From contig NC_081840.1 of NCBI RefSeq assembly GCF_963259705.1, forward strand, positions 1,503,956-1,567,955: a stretch of 64,000 bases of DNA, written 5' to 3'. How positions within the stretch are numbered: position 1 is the first letter of the stretch; the number at the start of each line of letters is the position of its first letter. The notes beneath the pieces are model-generated. The model searched no databases, was not told where the DNA came from, and worked only from the letters and a program-made list of their open reading frames with translations. Shown in pieces: positions 11,813-22,075 of this stretch. Position numbers and translations under genes: made by a program. The stretch is from Myotis daubentonii (taxonomy: Eukaryota; Chordata; Mammalia; Chiroptera; Vespertilionidae).

Positions 11813-11822
11813 GGAAATCCCC
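11813..11822 (-). promoter_or_regulatory. Second NF-kB site, perfect consensus
   Basis: The minus strand reads GGGGATTTCC, again a full GGGRNWYYCC match, 104 bp upstream of the first site. Paired sites fit feedback control by NF-kB, which suits a TRAF3 promoter but does not prove it. Confidence 0.55.
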
Positions 11823-12164
11823 GCCGGCGCCCGCCGGAGCGCGCCCGCCCCGCCCCCGCCGCGCCCGCGCCCGCGCGCGTGGGAGCCGCAGGACCGCCGG
11901 CGCGGCCGCCCCACGCGCACGCGCGCACGCTCGCGCCCGGTTGCCAAGGCCCCCCCCCCGCCGGCCTTAGCAACGGCGCCGCCGCGCCGGCCCCCTCCCC
12001 CCTCGTCCCTCCCGCCGGCGCCCCGCCCCCTGGCCCCGCGCGCCCGCCCGGCGGCCCCCTTTCCGGGTCAAAAAGCCACGCAGGCCGCGCGGGGCCCGAA
12101 AGGTGCAGGTTTCCTCGCGGTGGAGAGCGATGGCGTCACCCGGTTCACCAGGGCAGCCGTCCTC

Positions 12165-12242
12165 CCTCACACTCACATCACACACAGACACACTCACGGG
12201 CACCCACACCCACAAACCCACGCCTTCAACATGTATTCTCGG

Positions 12243-12273
<31 letters not shown>

Positions 12274-12460
12274 TGCACAGGCTCACATACACATATCCAA
12301 CATTTACACTGTCACACTGACACACTTGCTCAGTCACACTCCCTCTTACAGACGCGCAGGTACAGACTCGCTCACGTGCCCTCGCATTCCTACTCACACA
12401 TGCATGCTCTGCAACACGCACACACCCACACAGACACACCTGCTGCACCCACAGCCGCGT
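12165..12460 (+). repeat. CA-rich degenerate repeat with (AC)n core
   Basis: A pure (AC)n tract at about 12244-12271 is embedded in about 300 bp of imperfect CACA/CTCACA sequence bordering the CpG island. The long frames across it are low-complexity artefacts. Confidence 0.85.
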
Positions 12461-12737
12461 GCACACCAGCAGGCCATCTGGGCCAGGCCACTTCTTAGCT
12501 GAGAGGTCTCAGCACGGGCTTGGCTGGAGTTCCCTTCCTTCCTCCCTGGCCCCTCCACACCCAGGAAGTTGGTTTTGGTCAAGTGTGAACAGGGTGGCCA
12601 GTGTGCCATCAGCTCCCAGAGTTCCCAGCTGGCCTGGACGCCCCTCCTTCTTTGACTCCAGGCCTTCCGGGGCCTGGGCAGCCTCCAGGGCCAGAGCCAG
12701 CCTTTTCTCCAGAGGCCTCAGCCCTCTGTTCCCTAAC

Positions 12738-12934
12738 CAGTGGTCGGCAAGCTGCGGCTCGTGAGCCACATGCGGCTCTTTGGCCCCTTGAGTGTGGCTC
12801 TTCCACAAAATACCGACTTCTGCGCATGGGCCACGGAGTTTCAATCGCACTGAACGTGGTATTTTGTGGAAGAGCCACACTCAGGGGGCCAGGGAGCCGC
12901 GTGTGGCTCGCGAGCCGCAGTTTGCCGACCACTG
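12738..12934 (+). mobile_element. Foldback nonautonomous hAT element (~197 bp)
   Basis: The ends are CAGTGGTCGGCAAGCTGCGG and, inverted, CAGTGGTCGGCAAACTGCGG. The complementarity extends about 77 bp inward on each side to GGTATTTTGTGGAAGAGCC, leaving a loop of about 42 bases, so the whole element can fold into one long hairpin. Near-duplicate flanks ccctaacc and ccctaagc suggest a hAT target-site duplication. There is no transposase frame. Confidence 0.9.
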
Positions 12935-13104
12935 CCCTAAGCCATCCAGGGCCCCTCAACGTCCTCCGACATTACCCCGCCCGGCTGGGCCTGCAATCCC
13001 TGAGCAATGGAGGCCTGTCTCTGAGAGTTCACAAGTCCACGCTGAGGAGGCAAAATGGACTTGTCATTTTTCTCTTCTCAACAAGACTCTGTACAAAGAT
13101 TCCT

Positions 13105-13208
13105 GGACCAAACACACAACATAATATAGACGATGTATGACAGGGCTGTACACCTGAACCCTATATAATTTATGAGCCAAGGTCACCCCAATAAATTCTA
13201 TAAAAAGT
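13105..13208 (+). mobile_element. L1 3'-end fragment
   Basis: The sequence GTACACCTGAACCCTATATA, followed by a CACCCCAATAAATTC motif and a short A-rich tail, resembles the 3' terminus of mammalian L1 elements. Only about 100 bp remain. Confidence 0.6.
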
Positions 13209-15303
13209 AAAGAAGTTTCCTGGAGCGTGGCCAGCTTAGGCCAGTCCTTGTATCTCTCAGTGACTCATGGGACTGGAGGCAGGAAGTCCAGCACCCCTCC
13301 CGCGCCTCCCCATGGGATGTCCCAGAACTCTGAACAGTCTGACCAGGCTGACGGGACTCCATCGTCCCAACAGGTGCAGCCGCAGCAGTGGGGCTTTGCT
13401 ACCCAGACTCAGCCAGGCCCCAGTGGCGCCCCGCTCAGGCCACTAACAGAGCACAGCTCTTTGAATTCAGCCCAGAGAACCAGAGGCGGCTGCCATTCAC
13501 AAAGCACCCATGCCAGGGTGACAGGCCAGTCCTCGCGCACAGGCCCCGAGCTCTGAGTTGAACCCGAGTCACCGGACTGGTTCCCCCTCCCCTCATGGTG
13601 GGTTCCCCTCTAGAGCTTTGGGAGTCCCTTCCTGCCTGTCAGGAGTTGCAATGACACTGACCTCCAAGGATCATGGGACCGGACTGCATTCCCTTCCCCA
13701 GGCTCCGAGGCCTTGCACGTTTTCCCACCTCCTCCCAGGTCCCCAGGCCTTGAACACCGTCTGCCAGGTGCCCCCTCCCACCTACGGCCTCACTATCACA
13801 GGGGACCTATTTAAGACTTGGCCAAAATCAGACTTTGCCAAAAATTTCCCAGGCTGCACTACGTACGGTTCTTATCAAATAAGCAACTAGGTAGACATTT
13901 CAAAGACCTGCCAGAGGGGTTTTCTGAGGCTCCTCCTAGTCTCCACCAAATCAATTACCAAGCAACATTCCCAATGCAGATGCAACCATGGTCCAGCCCT
14001 CTTCTGGCGAGACCTGCTCCTTCTCATCTCTCCCCTTCCTCCTCCTCCTCCTCCCCCCGCCCCCGCCCCACAACTCTCTGAGCAGCTATGGACCCCTTGC
14101 TATGGGGGATTGGAGGTGAGCTGTACAAAGATGTTTGCCCCAAACCCCAAAACTGCTTTGGAGGCCAGCCTTCTGCCCTCTGCAGTTATAGCTGCTGAGC
14201 AGCAGTGATGGACAGCAAGGAGAACCAATCACAGCTCTCTCCTCGATGCATTTCAAAGGCGGAACTCTGTGTTCCCTATGGCAACGTGGAACAACAAGCT
14301 GACACCATTTCTGGACAAAGACTTGTCTCCCAGGAATGTGTGTAGCATGACATGTTTGCTGCACGTCGGGAGAAGTGCACACAGAAATCAGAGGGACTCA
14401 CATCCATGTAAGACTCAGAATGAAGAAACATCCGCTGCACAGTGTGAGGGGCTTCCTGAGGTCAGGCCCTCAGTGACCCCTCCCCCCAAAGACCTCCGCC
14501 CAGGAATCCAACTTGGGCTGAAACGTGCTGGCAACTTCTCCCACTAAGACATGTTAAATATGCATCAGGAGGGACTCACACATGGCGAAACAGTTACTAG
14601 ATGTTCAGACAAGAGGATTCCGAACTTTGCATCCCAGGGAGAGGCTGTGACCACCGGCTCTGCTCCGCGTTCTTTCTGCCCAGGCTGTGTCGGGGCCCCC
14701 TGTGCTCGTGCCCTGTTATTCACGTGAAGCATGTGAAATGAGCTATGACTGAGAAAGTCAACTACCACTAGAATCCCCAAACTCAGGCATGCAAGGCCTT
14801 TTGAGAAAGCCGAGGCTGGTGGTGGGTGAGCTGGGTCTGTGAGCAGTTCCCGGGGACAGCAGATGAGGGAGTTTCTTTTTCTTTTTTCTTTCTTTCTTTT
14901 TTTTTTTTTTTTTTTGCGGGGCAGGGTGGTGGGGATGGGAGTTTCCAGTCTGGAGACCGAAAGGGGTCTGAGTAGGCCTGTAATTGTCAGACCTCCCCTG
15001 CTCTCCAGCCTGGGTAGCCAGGATGAAAAATGGTCAGATTCACAAATTCAGGTTGTCCCGACACCTGCGGTTCACCCATTGTTCTCAGACGGTCATCTCT
15101 GTGAGTGATCTGCAACGTAGGTGATGTTTCACAACTAACCAAGTTTGAATTTCCCTCTTCTATTTCTCAGCATAAATGCAAATAGTGAGCTCATGTCACA
15201 GGAGGCTCTCACAGTGCTACGTGCCGATACTAAGGGGACAGTCGTTAGGGCTTCTTTAAGTGAATAATTAGCAAGCTACTAAATAACCCTCCGTCATTCT
15301 AAT
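13209..15303. other. Unassigned intergenic sequence
   Basis: No exon or RNA gene is supported. A CTC-rich tract lies at about 14036-14060 and a T-rich tract near 14872-14915. Nothing else is recognised. Confidence 0.4.
14872..14915 (+). repeat. T-rich (CTTT)n/poly(T) tract
   Basis: CTTT repeats run into about 20 T. It could be the antisense tail of a degraded retroelement, but no body was recognised beside it. Confidence 0.8.
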
Positions 15304-15311
15304 AAGAGTTT

Positions 15312-15488
15312 TCTGTCTGGTTAGGACCAAGAGGTCACGGTTTGATTCCTGGTCAGGGCACCTGCCCAGTTTGCGGGTTCAATCACCAGTGGGGGCCGTG
15401 TAGGAAGCTGCCGATCAATGCTTCTCTCTCATCATCGATGTTTCTCTCTCTCCCCTCCTCTCTCTGAAATCAATAAGAATACATTTAA
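15312..15488 (+). mobile_element. Ves-type SINE, 5' part deleted
   Basis: Most of the tRNA-like A-box region is missing; the element joins CTGG directly to the AAGAGGTCACGGTTTGATTC segment. The body, CT stretch and AATCAATAAGAATAC tail are present. The duplication aagagttt is at 15304-15311 and 15489-15496, so the shortened form was probably inserted as such. Confidence 0.85.
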
Positions 15489-15496
15489 AAGAGTTT

Positions 15497-16160
15497 GCTA
15501 AGCACCAGCTGTCCGGTACTTCCTAAAGTCTGGACGAAGGAGCCTGGGGCCGTGACGGAAGGGACAGGGCTGGAGGGGGCCTCCACCTGGGCTCTCTGCG
15601 GACCCCTGCCTGGGCCCAGGCATCATGGGCGTGTTCCTGGGCCTCTGAGGCTGAGGTGCCCGGCTTCCCCGAGGTGCTGTGCTTCCCCTGTCCTGGGGTG
15701 TTAAGAGTCAGGCAGGCAGGGCTCCTGCCGAGTGAGGCTGCCAGGGTGGGCACCTGAAGCAGGTGGCGGCCCCAGTGGCCCTGTCACAGGAAGTGGCCTT
15801 TCCTCCCTTGCTGTTTCTTTTTGAGTATGAGGCAAACCAAAAAATTTCCCCGCAGATGGTTAAGGAACCAAAATCGGACACTGACTTCGGTGTGGGGATT
15901 TTGCCCTCCGGGTGGGGCACTTCATTCTGCAACTCCAAATGCAGAAACTGCCCGACAGGCCCCGAACACAGCCCTTCTGGGCAGCCACTTCCAGGTCACC
16001 CCCAGAAAGGACAAGGGGAGCTCCCTCCAGGGAAACAATTTGAATAGGCGTGGGCCTGTCTGAAGTTGTCCGGGGAACTAGGACATGGGACCGGGGTGTT
16101 CCCTCCTGCTCTGACTCAGGTCGATGTGACATCTTGTTTCCCAAAAGAAAGCAAAAGGCA
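15497..16160. other. Unassigned intergenic sequence
   Basis: No recognisable gene or repeat is seen; the open frames lack family features. Confidence 0.4.
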
Positions 16161-16161
16161 T

Positions 16162-16376
16162 GCCTGGCCAGCGTGGCTCAGTGGTTGAGCATCGACCTCT
16201 GAACCAGGAGGTCATGGTCAGGACACATGCCCAGGTTGCAGGCTTGATCCCCAGTGTGGGGCATGCAGGAGGCAGCCAATCAATGATTCTCTCTTATCAT
16301 TGATGTTTCTCTCTCTCTCTCCCTCTCCCTTCTTCTCTGAAATCAGTAAAAATATATTTATATATATATTTTTAAA
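16162..16376 (+). mobile_element. Ves-type SINE
   Basis: The head (GCGTGGCTCAGTGGTTGAGC), body (CAGGAGGCAGCCAATC) and AATCAGTAAAAATATA tail are intact, with a small deletion in the middle. Flanks aaaaggca and aaaaggta suggest the target-site duplication. Confidence 0.9.
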
Positions 16377-19067
16377 AGGTAGAAAAGGATGCAGGAAAAG
16401 TTCCCCATTTTTTCCAGACCCTTGATTCCAGTTTTTCCTCCATTTTTAAGGATAAATAAGATTGATTTTACACCAGGATCAGAAAAAAATAACATCCATT
16501 TATGGATCTTTGAAATAGTCATTCATTCATTCATACAGCCACATATCCGTTAGGCAGTTGAGAAATCAGATCTACTCTGAGCCTATTCTGCTTGTAAATC
16601 CCCCAAAGCTGCCCCAGGCTGGGGTGGGGCTTGCAGCTGCCCCTCCTGGGGTCCCCACGAATTAATGCCCTTGAAGGTGACCCCTCCCCCGCCTTCCTCC
16701 CCACTGCCACTCCGCCTGCGTTGTGTAACTCCCTGGAAAGCCTGTGAAGACAGGCGCCTTGCACATCTGAAGGTATCTTCAGAATTGTGTTTTGGGGGTT
16801 TTGCCCAGAGCAAGGGTCCAGCTGCCACTGGGTTGTCAAAAGACCTGAAATGCTAATAATGCAATAAAAGCTCTGACATTTGCCCAGAAAAACAAGACAG
16901 CCGAAACGTACACCTCCAAATACCTTTTGCAGTTAGGCAAATCCCAGTAGCATCATTTAGCTACATGCATCTAAGTTAAGATCCTTCCAAAAGCTGGAAT
17001 TCTCCCTAAGCCATTCCTTGCTACCCGCTGCCCACCAGGCCTTACTAGCACCTGCCTTTGCTCCTCACCACTCTGCCCAGCAGGGCCCCCATCCTTCCTG
17101 ACACCCATGCCCTCACTACCCCCCTACCATCCCCTTGTTCTCCCGACCACCCCCGTGCTGCCCCCCACATGCCTGCCATTCCCTGCCACTCACCCCATTC
17201 CTCCCCATCTTTCTTCCGCCACCCATTCCCCCCCCCCCACCCCGCATTCCCCACGCATATGAAGTGTGTCCCTCTCCCACCACTGCTCGGCCCCAGGCCC
17301 AGCTGTCAGGCCAAGGCTGAAGAGTGGGCAGCCTGGGGGGCCGGGAACGGAAGCCAGCACCTGTAACTGCATCTGACCCCAGAGCTCAGACCCAGGGGCC
17401 AGCTCCTTCCTGGCCCTCCCCGCTCTCCGGGTCCCTGAGAAACTCCAGCTCCTCTTGCAGCCACACTCCCAGAGCAGGGACCTGCTGCCACCGCACACAT
17501 TTCGGTTCCAGAGTTTCCATCGGAGAAGACAGACCTGTGACAGACCTCCCCCTCCCCCTCCCCCTGTGCAGGGGAACCACGGAGGCACCCCACGTCCTGG
17601 GAGTCCCCTCCTGGATTCCACAGTAGGAGGGAGGTTCGGGGGCCGAAGGGCCTGCCGGACGACCAGGATCAGGGTCTGGCTGAGGCCTGAGCTCCTGGTG
17701 CGCCAGGCATGTGCAGAGGCTCCGGTGGAAAGAGAAATGAGGCCAATGGGCTGAGCAGACACGCGCACACACAACGTGACGGAGTGTCGGGGTGGCACGG
17801 AGGACCCGCGGTGTGGACTGTGCCCCAAGTCCTCAGGAAGCCCCCTTGTCTGTGTTCCTCATGACGACAGGGAGGCGGACATTGTCTAAAATCAGCATGC
17901 GATCTCCAGGACTGCACAACAAATGCGGCCAAAACCGAGTGGCTGGCTCAGACAGCCACGTCATCTCATTACCTCTCAAGGCTTCTGCGGGCCAGGGTCC
18001 GGGGAGGGGCGGGCCGAGGAGGACTGTCTGGATGGGGAAAGAGGGACTTCCTCCGAGGTCTGGTCCTTGGCCCTCTGACCCTCTGCCATGCTCCTCACAG
18101 ACCTCAGAGCCATCAACCAAGACTGTTCCCTGCACAGCCAGAGATCCCCACCCACACAGAGCCCTATGGCTCAATGGGGAGTGCTGGGGCTCCTGGCGGT
18201 TCTGGGGGCAAAAGGGAACCAGCCCTGAGGGTCACAGGGTCATCTTTCCAAGTTCCCACGTCTTCAGAGCCGAGGAGCTCTGTCGGCAGGTTTGGGAATG
18301 CCGAGCTGCCCCTTGCAAAGCATTTTGGGGTCTCTTGGATAAAGATTTCAGTATTAAACATTAAGATTTTGCGATGATTAAATTCTCGCCAGGCATGAGG
18401 AAAGAGCTGTAACTACATTTCAGTGTAGCATTTGAAAGGATTTAGTGATTTTCCATTAAATTTTTTTTTTTTTAAATGTCAAGGGTACAGATCTTTATTC
18501 GAGGACTCGGCCTATGGCAGGTTTCAGATTTAAAAAGACCCAGCCCAGAGATGGACTTGTGAGACCAAGACCGGGGGTTGAAAATCTACAATTCAAACGT
18601 TATGAAGCTGTTACGTCATCAATTGGTTAAAAAAATCATCTCCGTGGAAAATTTTGTAAGCTTTCCATGCATAATCAACTAAAATGAACCCTGTAAGAGC
18701 TTGCTTTCTGAATAAAATGATCAAGCTCAGATCAAAGGCATTGCTGAGGGGTCCGATCCCATTACAGAAAACCGAAATGAAGGCCCCGGGTTATGCTGTG
18801 GGGGGAGACTGGCCAGACCTTGCTTCCCCCCCTTCCTAGCCCGCCTCTGTCTCTCTCCCCCCCCCCCACCCTGCCTCGCGGCCAAGAAAGCATGTGGAGG
18901 TGCAGTCTTCAATTTTATGGAGCCATGGGTTCATTGTAAATATTTATTAGCTATTTAGTAGGTACAATTAAATTTCTGGCTGAGCTTTGCCTGGCTATTT
19001 CATTAGAATTCGCTAAGGCCCACTTTCAAGTCTAAGTGGGTACCATAGAGTAGAGCGGTGTAGACAT
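16377..19067. other. Unassigned intergenic sequence
   Basis: This is mixed GC content with short homopolymers (C-runs near 17228-17237 and 18858-18867, T-run near 18463-18474). The overlapping proline-rich frames near 17.1-17.8 kb appear in several phases on both strands, so I do not call a gene. Confidence 0.4.
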
Positions 19068-19080
19068 TAAAGTGCAATGA

Positions 19081-19268
19081 GCCCGACCGGCGTGGCTCAG
19101 TGGTTGAACGTTGGCCTATGAACCTGGAGGTCACGGTTTGATTCCCGGATTGTGGGCTCGGTCCTCAGTGAGGAGGTAACCAATCAATGATTCTCTCTCA
19201 TCATTGATGTTTCTCCCTCCCTCCCTCTCCCTTCCTCTCTGAAATCAATAAAAAGATATTTTTAAAAA
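19081..19268 (+). mobile_element. Ves-type SINE
   Basis: The head, body and tail are recognisable with an internal deletion. Target-site duplication: taaagtgcaatga on the left (about 19068-19080), taaagtgcaaatga on the right (from about 19269). Confidence 0.9.
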
Positions 19269-19957
19269 TAAAGTGCAAATGAAGAATTGGTGCTGATTAC
19301 AGCAGGTGGGCAGCGACTTCCTGTCCGTGAGAAGCAAAGGGCCTGGTCTGAGAGCCAATATCCTGGCAGAGGCCCGTGTCCCGTGCCTTTCATGCCCTCT
19401 GCGCGTGGGCGCCATCATCTCTCCCCAGCACAGTCAGAGAAACGGTGGGCTCCTTCCCCAGGAAGGAAGTGGGCAGGCAGGAGCCCCTTGGGGCTGTGCA
19501 TCAACCCCAGCGCCCCGGCTGAGACCCGCCCAGAGAAGACCTCCGGCCAAAGTCACCAGACAGCACAGCAGGGCCCTCACCCTCTGCTCCTGCTCCTGCT
19601 CCTGCTCCAGAGCCGCCGCTAACCCCACTCCCCACCCCCTACATATGTGCTTTCACCTGGTAAAAAGGGCCCTGGCCCGGAGATCCTGCTCCCGGGTGTC
19701 CCCCCCCCCCCAGAGGAATGAACACACTTGTGCATGCGAACACCTGTACATGCGTGTTCATGGCTGCCTTGGTCATGCAGCCGCAGGTGGGAACCAACCC
19801 GCTTTCCTTCATCGGCTCAGCGGAGAAATGCGGTAAGGGCTCTCCTTCAACGAACACCACGTGGCAGTGAGGGAACCGAGCACTGGCCCCGCCACCGCGC
19901 GAGGACCCTGCAATCACCACATGCGTGGAGGCCCACACAGGGACGCATTGCAGAGGG
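19269..19957. other. Unassigned intergenic sequence
   Basis: No gene is supported. A short (TGCTCC)n stretch lies near 19586-19608 and a C-run near 19700. Confidence 0.4.
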
Positions 19958-20310
19958 AAGCATTGCATTGCATGGGGACGCATTGCACGGGGACGCATTG
20001 CACGGGAACACATTGCATTGCACAGGGACGCACTGCACGGGAACACATTGCATTGCACAGGGACGCACTGCACGGGAACACATTGCATTGCACAGGGACG
20101 CACTGCACGGGAACACATTGCATTGCACAGGGACGCACTGCACGGGAACACATTGCATTGCACAGGGACGCACTGCACGGGAACACATTGCATTGCACAG
20201 GGACGCACTGCACGGGAACACATTGCATTGCACGGGGACGCACTGCACGGGAACACATTGCATTGCACAGGGACACACTGCACGGGGACGCTTTGCACTG
20301 CACAGGGACG
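19958..20310 (+). repeat. Minisatellite, 35-bp unit, ~9 copies
   Basis: The unit alternates CATTGCATTGCACAGGGACG with CACTGCACGGGAACA. The copies are very uniform, pointing to recent expansion. It opens all frames on both strands and yields artificial cysteine/histidine-rich frames. Confidence 0.95.
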
Positions 20311-20479
20311 CCCCGCGGGCCCGCAGTGTGAGTGCTCAGAACCACAAGCCCGGAGAGAGCACTGTGGTTGCTGGGCTGGAGGGCAGGACGGGTTGGCCAC
20401 CAGCGGCGTGTGGTTTCTTCCGGGGTCAGGAGCTTGTTCTAAAGCTGGTTGTGGTGACGGTTGCACAACCGTGAGCGCA

Positions 20480-21450
20480 CCAGCCACCGCTGGACTGCAC
20501 ACTGTAACGTGGCGGGTGCGGACGGCACTCGGCTTCCAAAAGGCTTCCACGGCGGGCGAAGGGGACACCTAGCTCTGGGGGAACCCCAGCCCCTCCCGGC
20601 CATGGGGCTCCCCTCGAGCTCCCGAGCAGGTGCGGGACTCAGCAGCCGCCCCAGGAGCCCCCTGGGTTCCCAGAGCAGCTCCTTGGTCCGCGGGGTTCCG
20701 GGCCAGGGCCCCCGCCCCGAGGTGGCACCGTGCGCAGGCCCCTCGAGGCGGGTGGACAGGCAGCGAGGCCTCCGCTCCCCCGCTCCCCCAGCTGGCCGCT
20801 CCGACACGGGTGGGTGGGGGCCTTGGCCGCACTCGGACATGGTGGGTGGGAACGCCTTCTCCCAGCTCCTAGAACGTTCTAGAAAGCCTTCCCCTCCCAC
20901 AGGCAGAGCACAGCGACGTCTGAGGTTTGGCCACAAGTTAGAAGTGGCTTTTAAAAAAGAATGACACAAAATGAAATAAAATAATACATTACATTCAGTT
21001 AAAATAGAAAAGAAGCGGCTTTTAGGACAGCCTGGGGCCACAGAGGGCAGCCGCCCCGTCCAGTTTCCCAGGGCCCAAGCCCAGCCCGTGCGCCTCAGGG
21101 GGCACTCTGATTGGCTGAGCCAATGGTCCCCTAGCCCATGATTGGCTGAGCCCTGCGCACGCGGCCCAGGCCTAGCCAATGCCCTGTGAGAGGCTGGCTG
21201 CGGGGGTTCTGGGGGAGGTTCCTCAGGGGCGACGGCGGCCTCCCTCGGCAGGTGCGGGGTGGGCTGTGCCCGGGGCCCGGGCCCCAGGCTCCCGGCAGCT
21301 GCCTCGCCGCAATGCGGACGCTCCACAGCGGCCTGGTCCGTCCGGAGCGGCCCTTCTTGGGGAAGGCCACGCGCTTCCCTTCTCCTCAAGCCCGTGGTCA
21401 CGCCGGGAGGTGTCTGACGTCAGCATAGGGGGGCGGGGGGCACGTTTCCA
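20480..21450. promoter_or_regulatory. GC-rich block with CCAAT boxes and a CRE; possible promoter
   Basis: The block is CpG-enriched. Between 21108 and 21180 it holds two ATTGGCTGAGCC motifs (inverted CCAAT) and two CCAAT motifs. A perfect cAMP-response element, TGACGTCA, lies at 21415-21422. This arrangement is typical of a promoter or enhancer, possibly bidirectional. No exon could be assigned to either side, so the target gene is unknown. Confidence 0.4.
21415..21422 (+). promoter_or_regulatory. Consensus CRE (CREB/ATF site)
   Basis: The full palindrome TGACGTCA contains a CpG and lies about 240 bp from the CCAAT cluster. Confidence 0.45.
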
Positions 21451-21529
21451 AGCCGGTTTCTGGCTCAGCCGCTGGGTTGTTTTCTACTGGACACACTCCT
21501 TCCCCAGCCCGGACACCTCCTCCCAGGAG

Positions 21530-22075
21530 GCCTGCGCAGAGCGTGTGTCCATCCCGGGCCACGGTGCGCCCCGACACCTCCTCCCCAGCAGGCCTGTGCA
21601 GAGCGTGTGTCCATCCCGGGCCACGGTGCGCCCCGACACCTCCTCCCCAGCAGGCCTGCGCAGAGCGTGTGTCCATCCCGGGCCACGGTGCGCCCCGACA
21701 CCTCCTCCCCAGCAGGCCTGCGCAGAGCGTGTGTCCATCCCTGGCCACGGTGCGCCCCGGCACCTCCCCCCCAGGAGGCCTGCGCAGAGCGTGTGTCCAT
21801 CCCGGGCCACGGTGCGCCCCGACACCTCCCCCCCAGCAGGCCTGCGCAGAGCGTGTGTCCATCCCTGGCCACGGTGCGCCCCGGCACCTCCTCCCAGGAG
21901 GCCTGCGCAGAGCGTGTGTCCATCCCTGGCCACGGTGCGCCCCGACACCTCCTCCCAGGAGGCCTGCGCAGAGCGTGTGTCCATCCCGGGTCGGTGCGCC
22001 CCGGCACCTCCCCCCCAGGAGGCCTGCGCAGAGCGTGTGTCCATCCCGGGTCGGTGCGCCTGCCCCAGGACCAGC
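21530..22075 (+). repeat. Minisatellite, ~62-bp unit, ~9 copies
   Basis: The unit contains GGCCTGCGCAGAGCGTGTGT, CCATCCC(G/T)GGCCACGG and TGCGCCCCGACACCTCC. Later copies lose the GCCACG segment. CpG-rich, it follows directly after the CCAAT/CRE block. Several frames remain open through it. Confidence 0.95.

Larger units (their letters stand above)
10880..12115 (-). promoter_or_regulatory. TRAF3: CpG island, putative TRAF3 promoter
   Basis: About 1.2 kb is very GC-rich and dense in CpG, unlike its flanks, which is typical of a broad vertebrate promoter. On the minus strand a strong donor (G|GTAAGG) is at 11571-11577, preceded by a GC-rich leader without long coding potential, as expected of a noncoding first exon. 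Two kB motifs and many GC boxes lie just upstream of it. The gene name is inferred: RCOR1 is followed in the same orientation by TRAF3 in mammals, and this island lies about 24-28 kb past the RCOR1 3' end. A different or unannotated gene remains possible, since no TRAF3 coding exon is in the window. Confidence 0.55.

Noticed and set aside
11266..12502. Proline/arginine-rich frames in the CpG island
   Set aside because: GC-rich sequence lacks stop codons in many frames. The frames overlap on both strands and continue into a CA repeat.
19639..20572. Cysteine/methionine-rich and histidine-rich long frames
   Set aside because: Both derive from the 35-bp minisatellite read in different frames; there is no domain.
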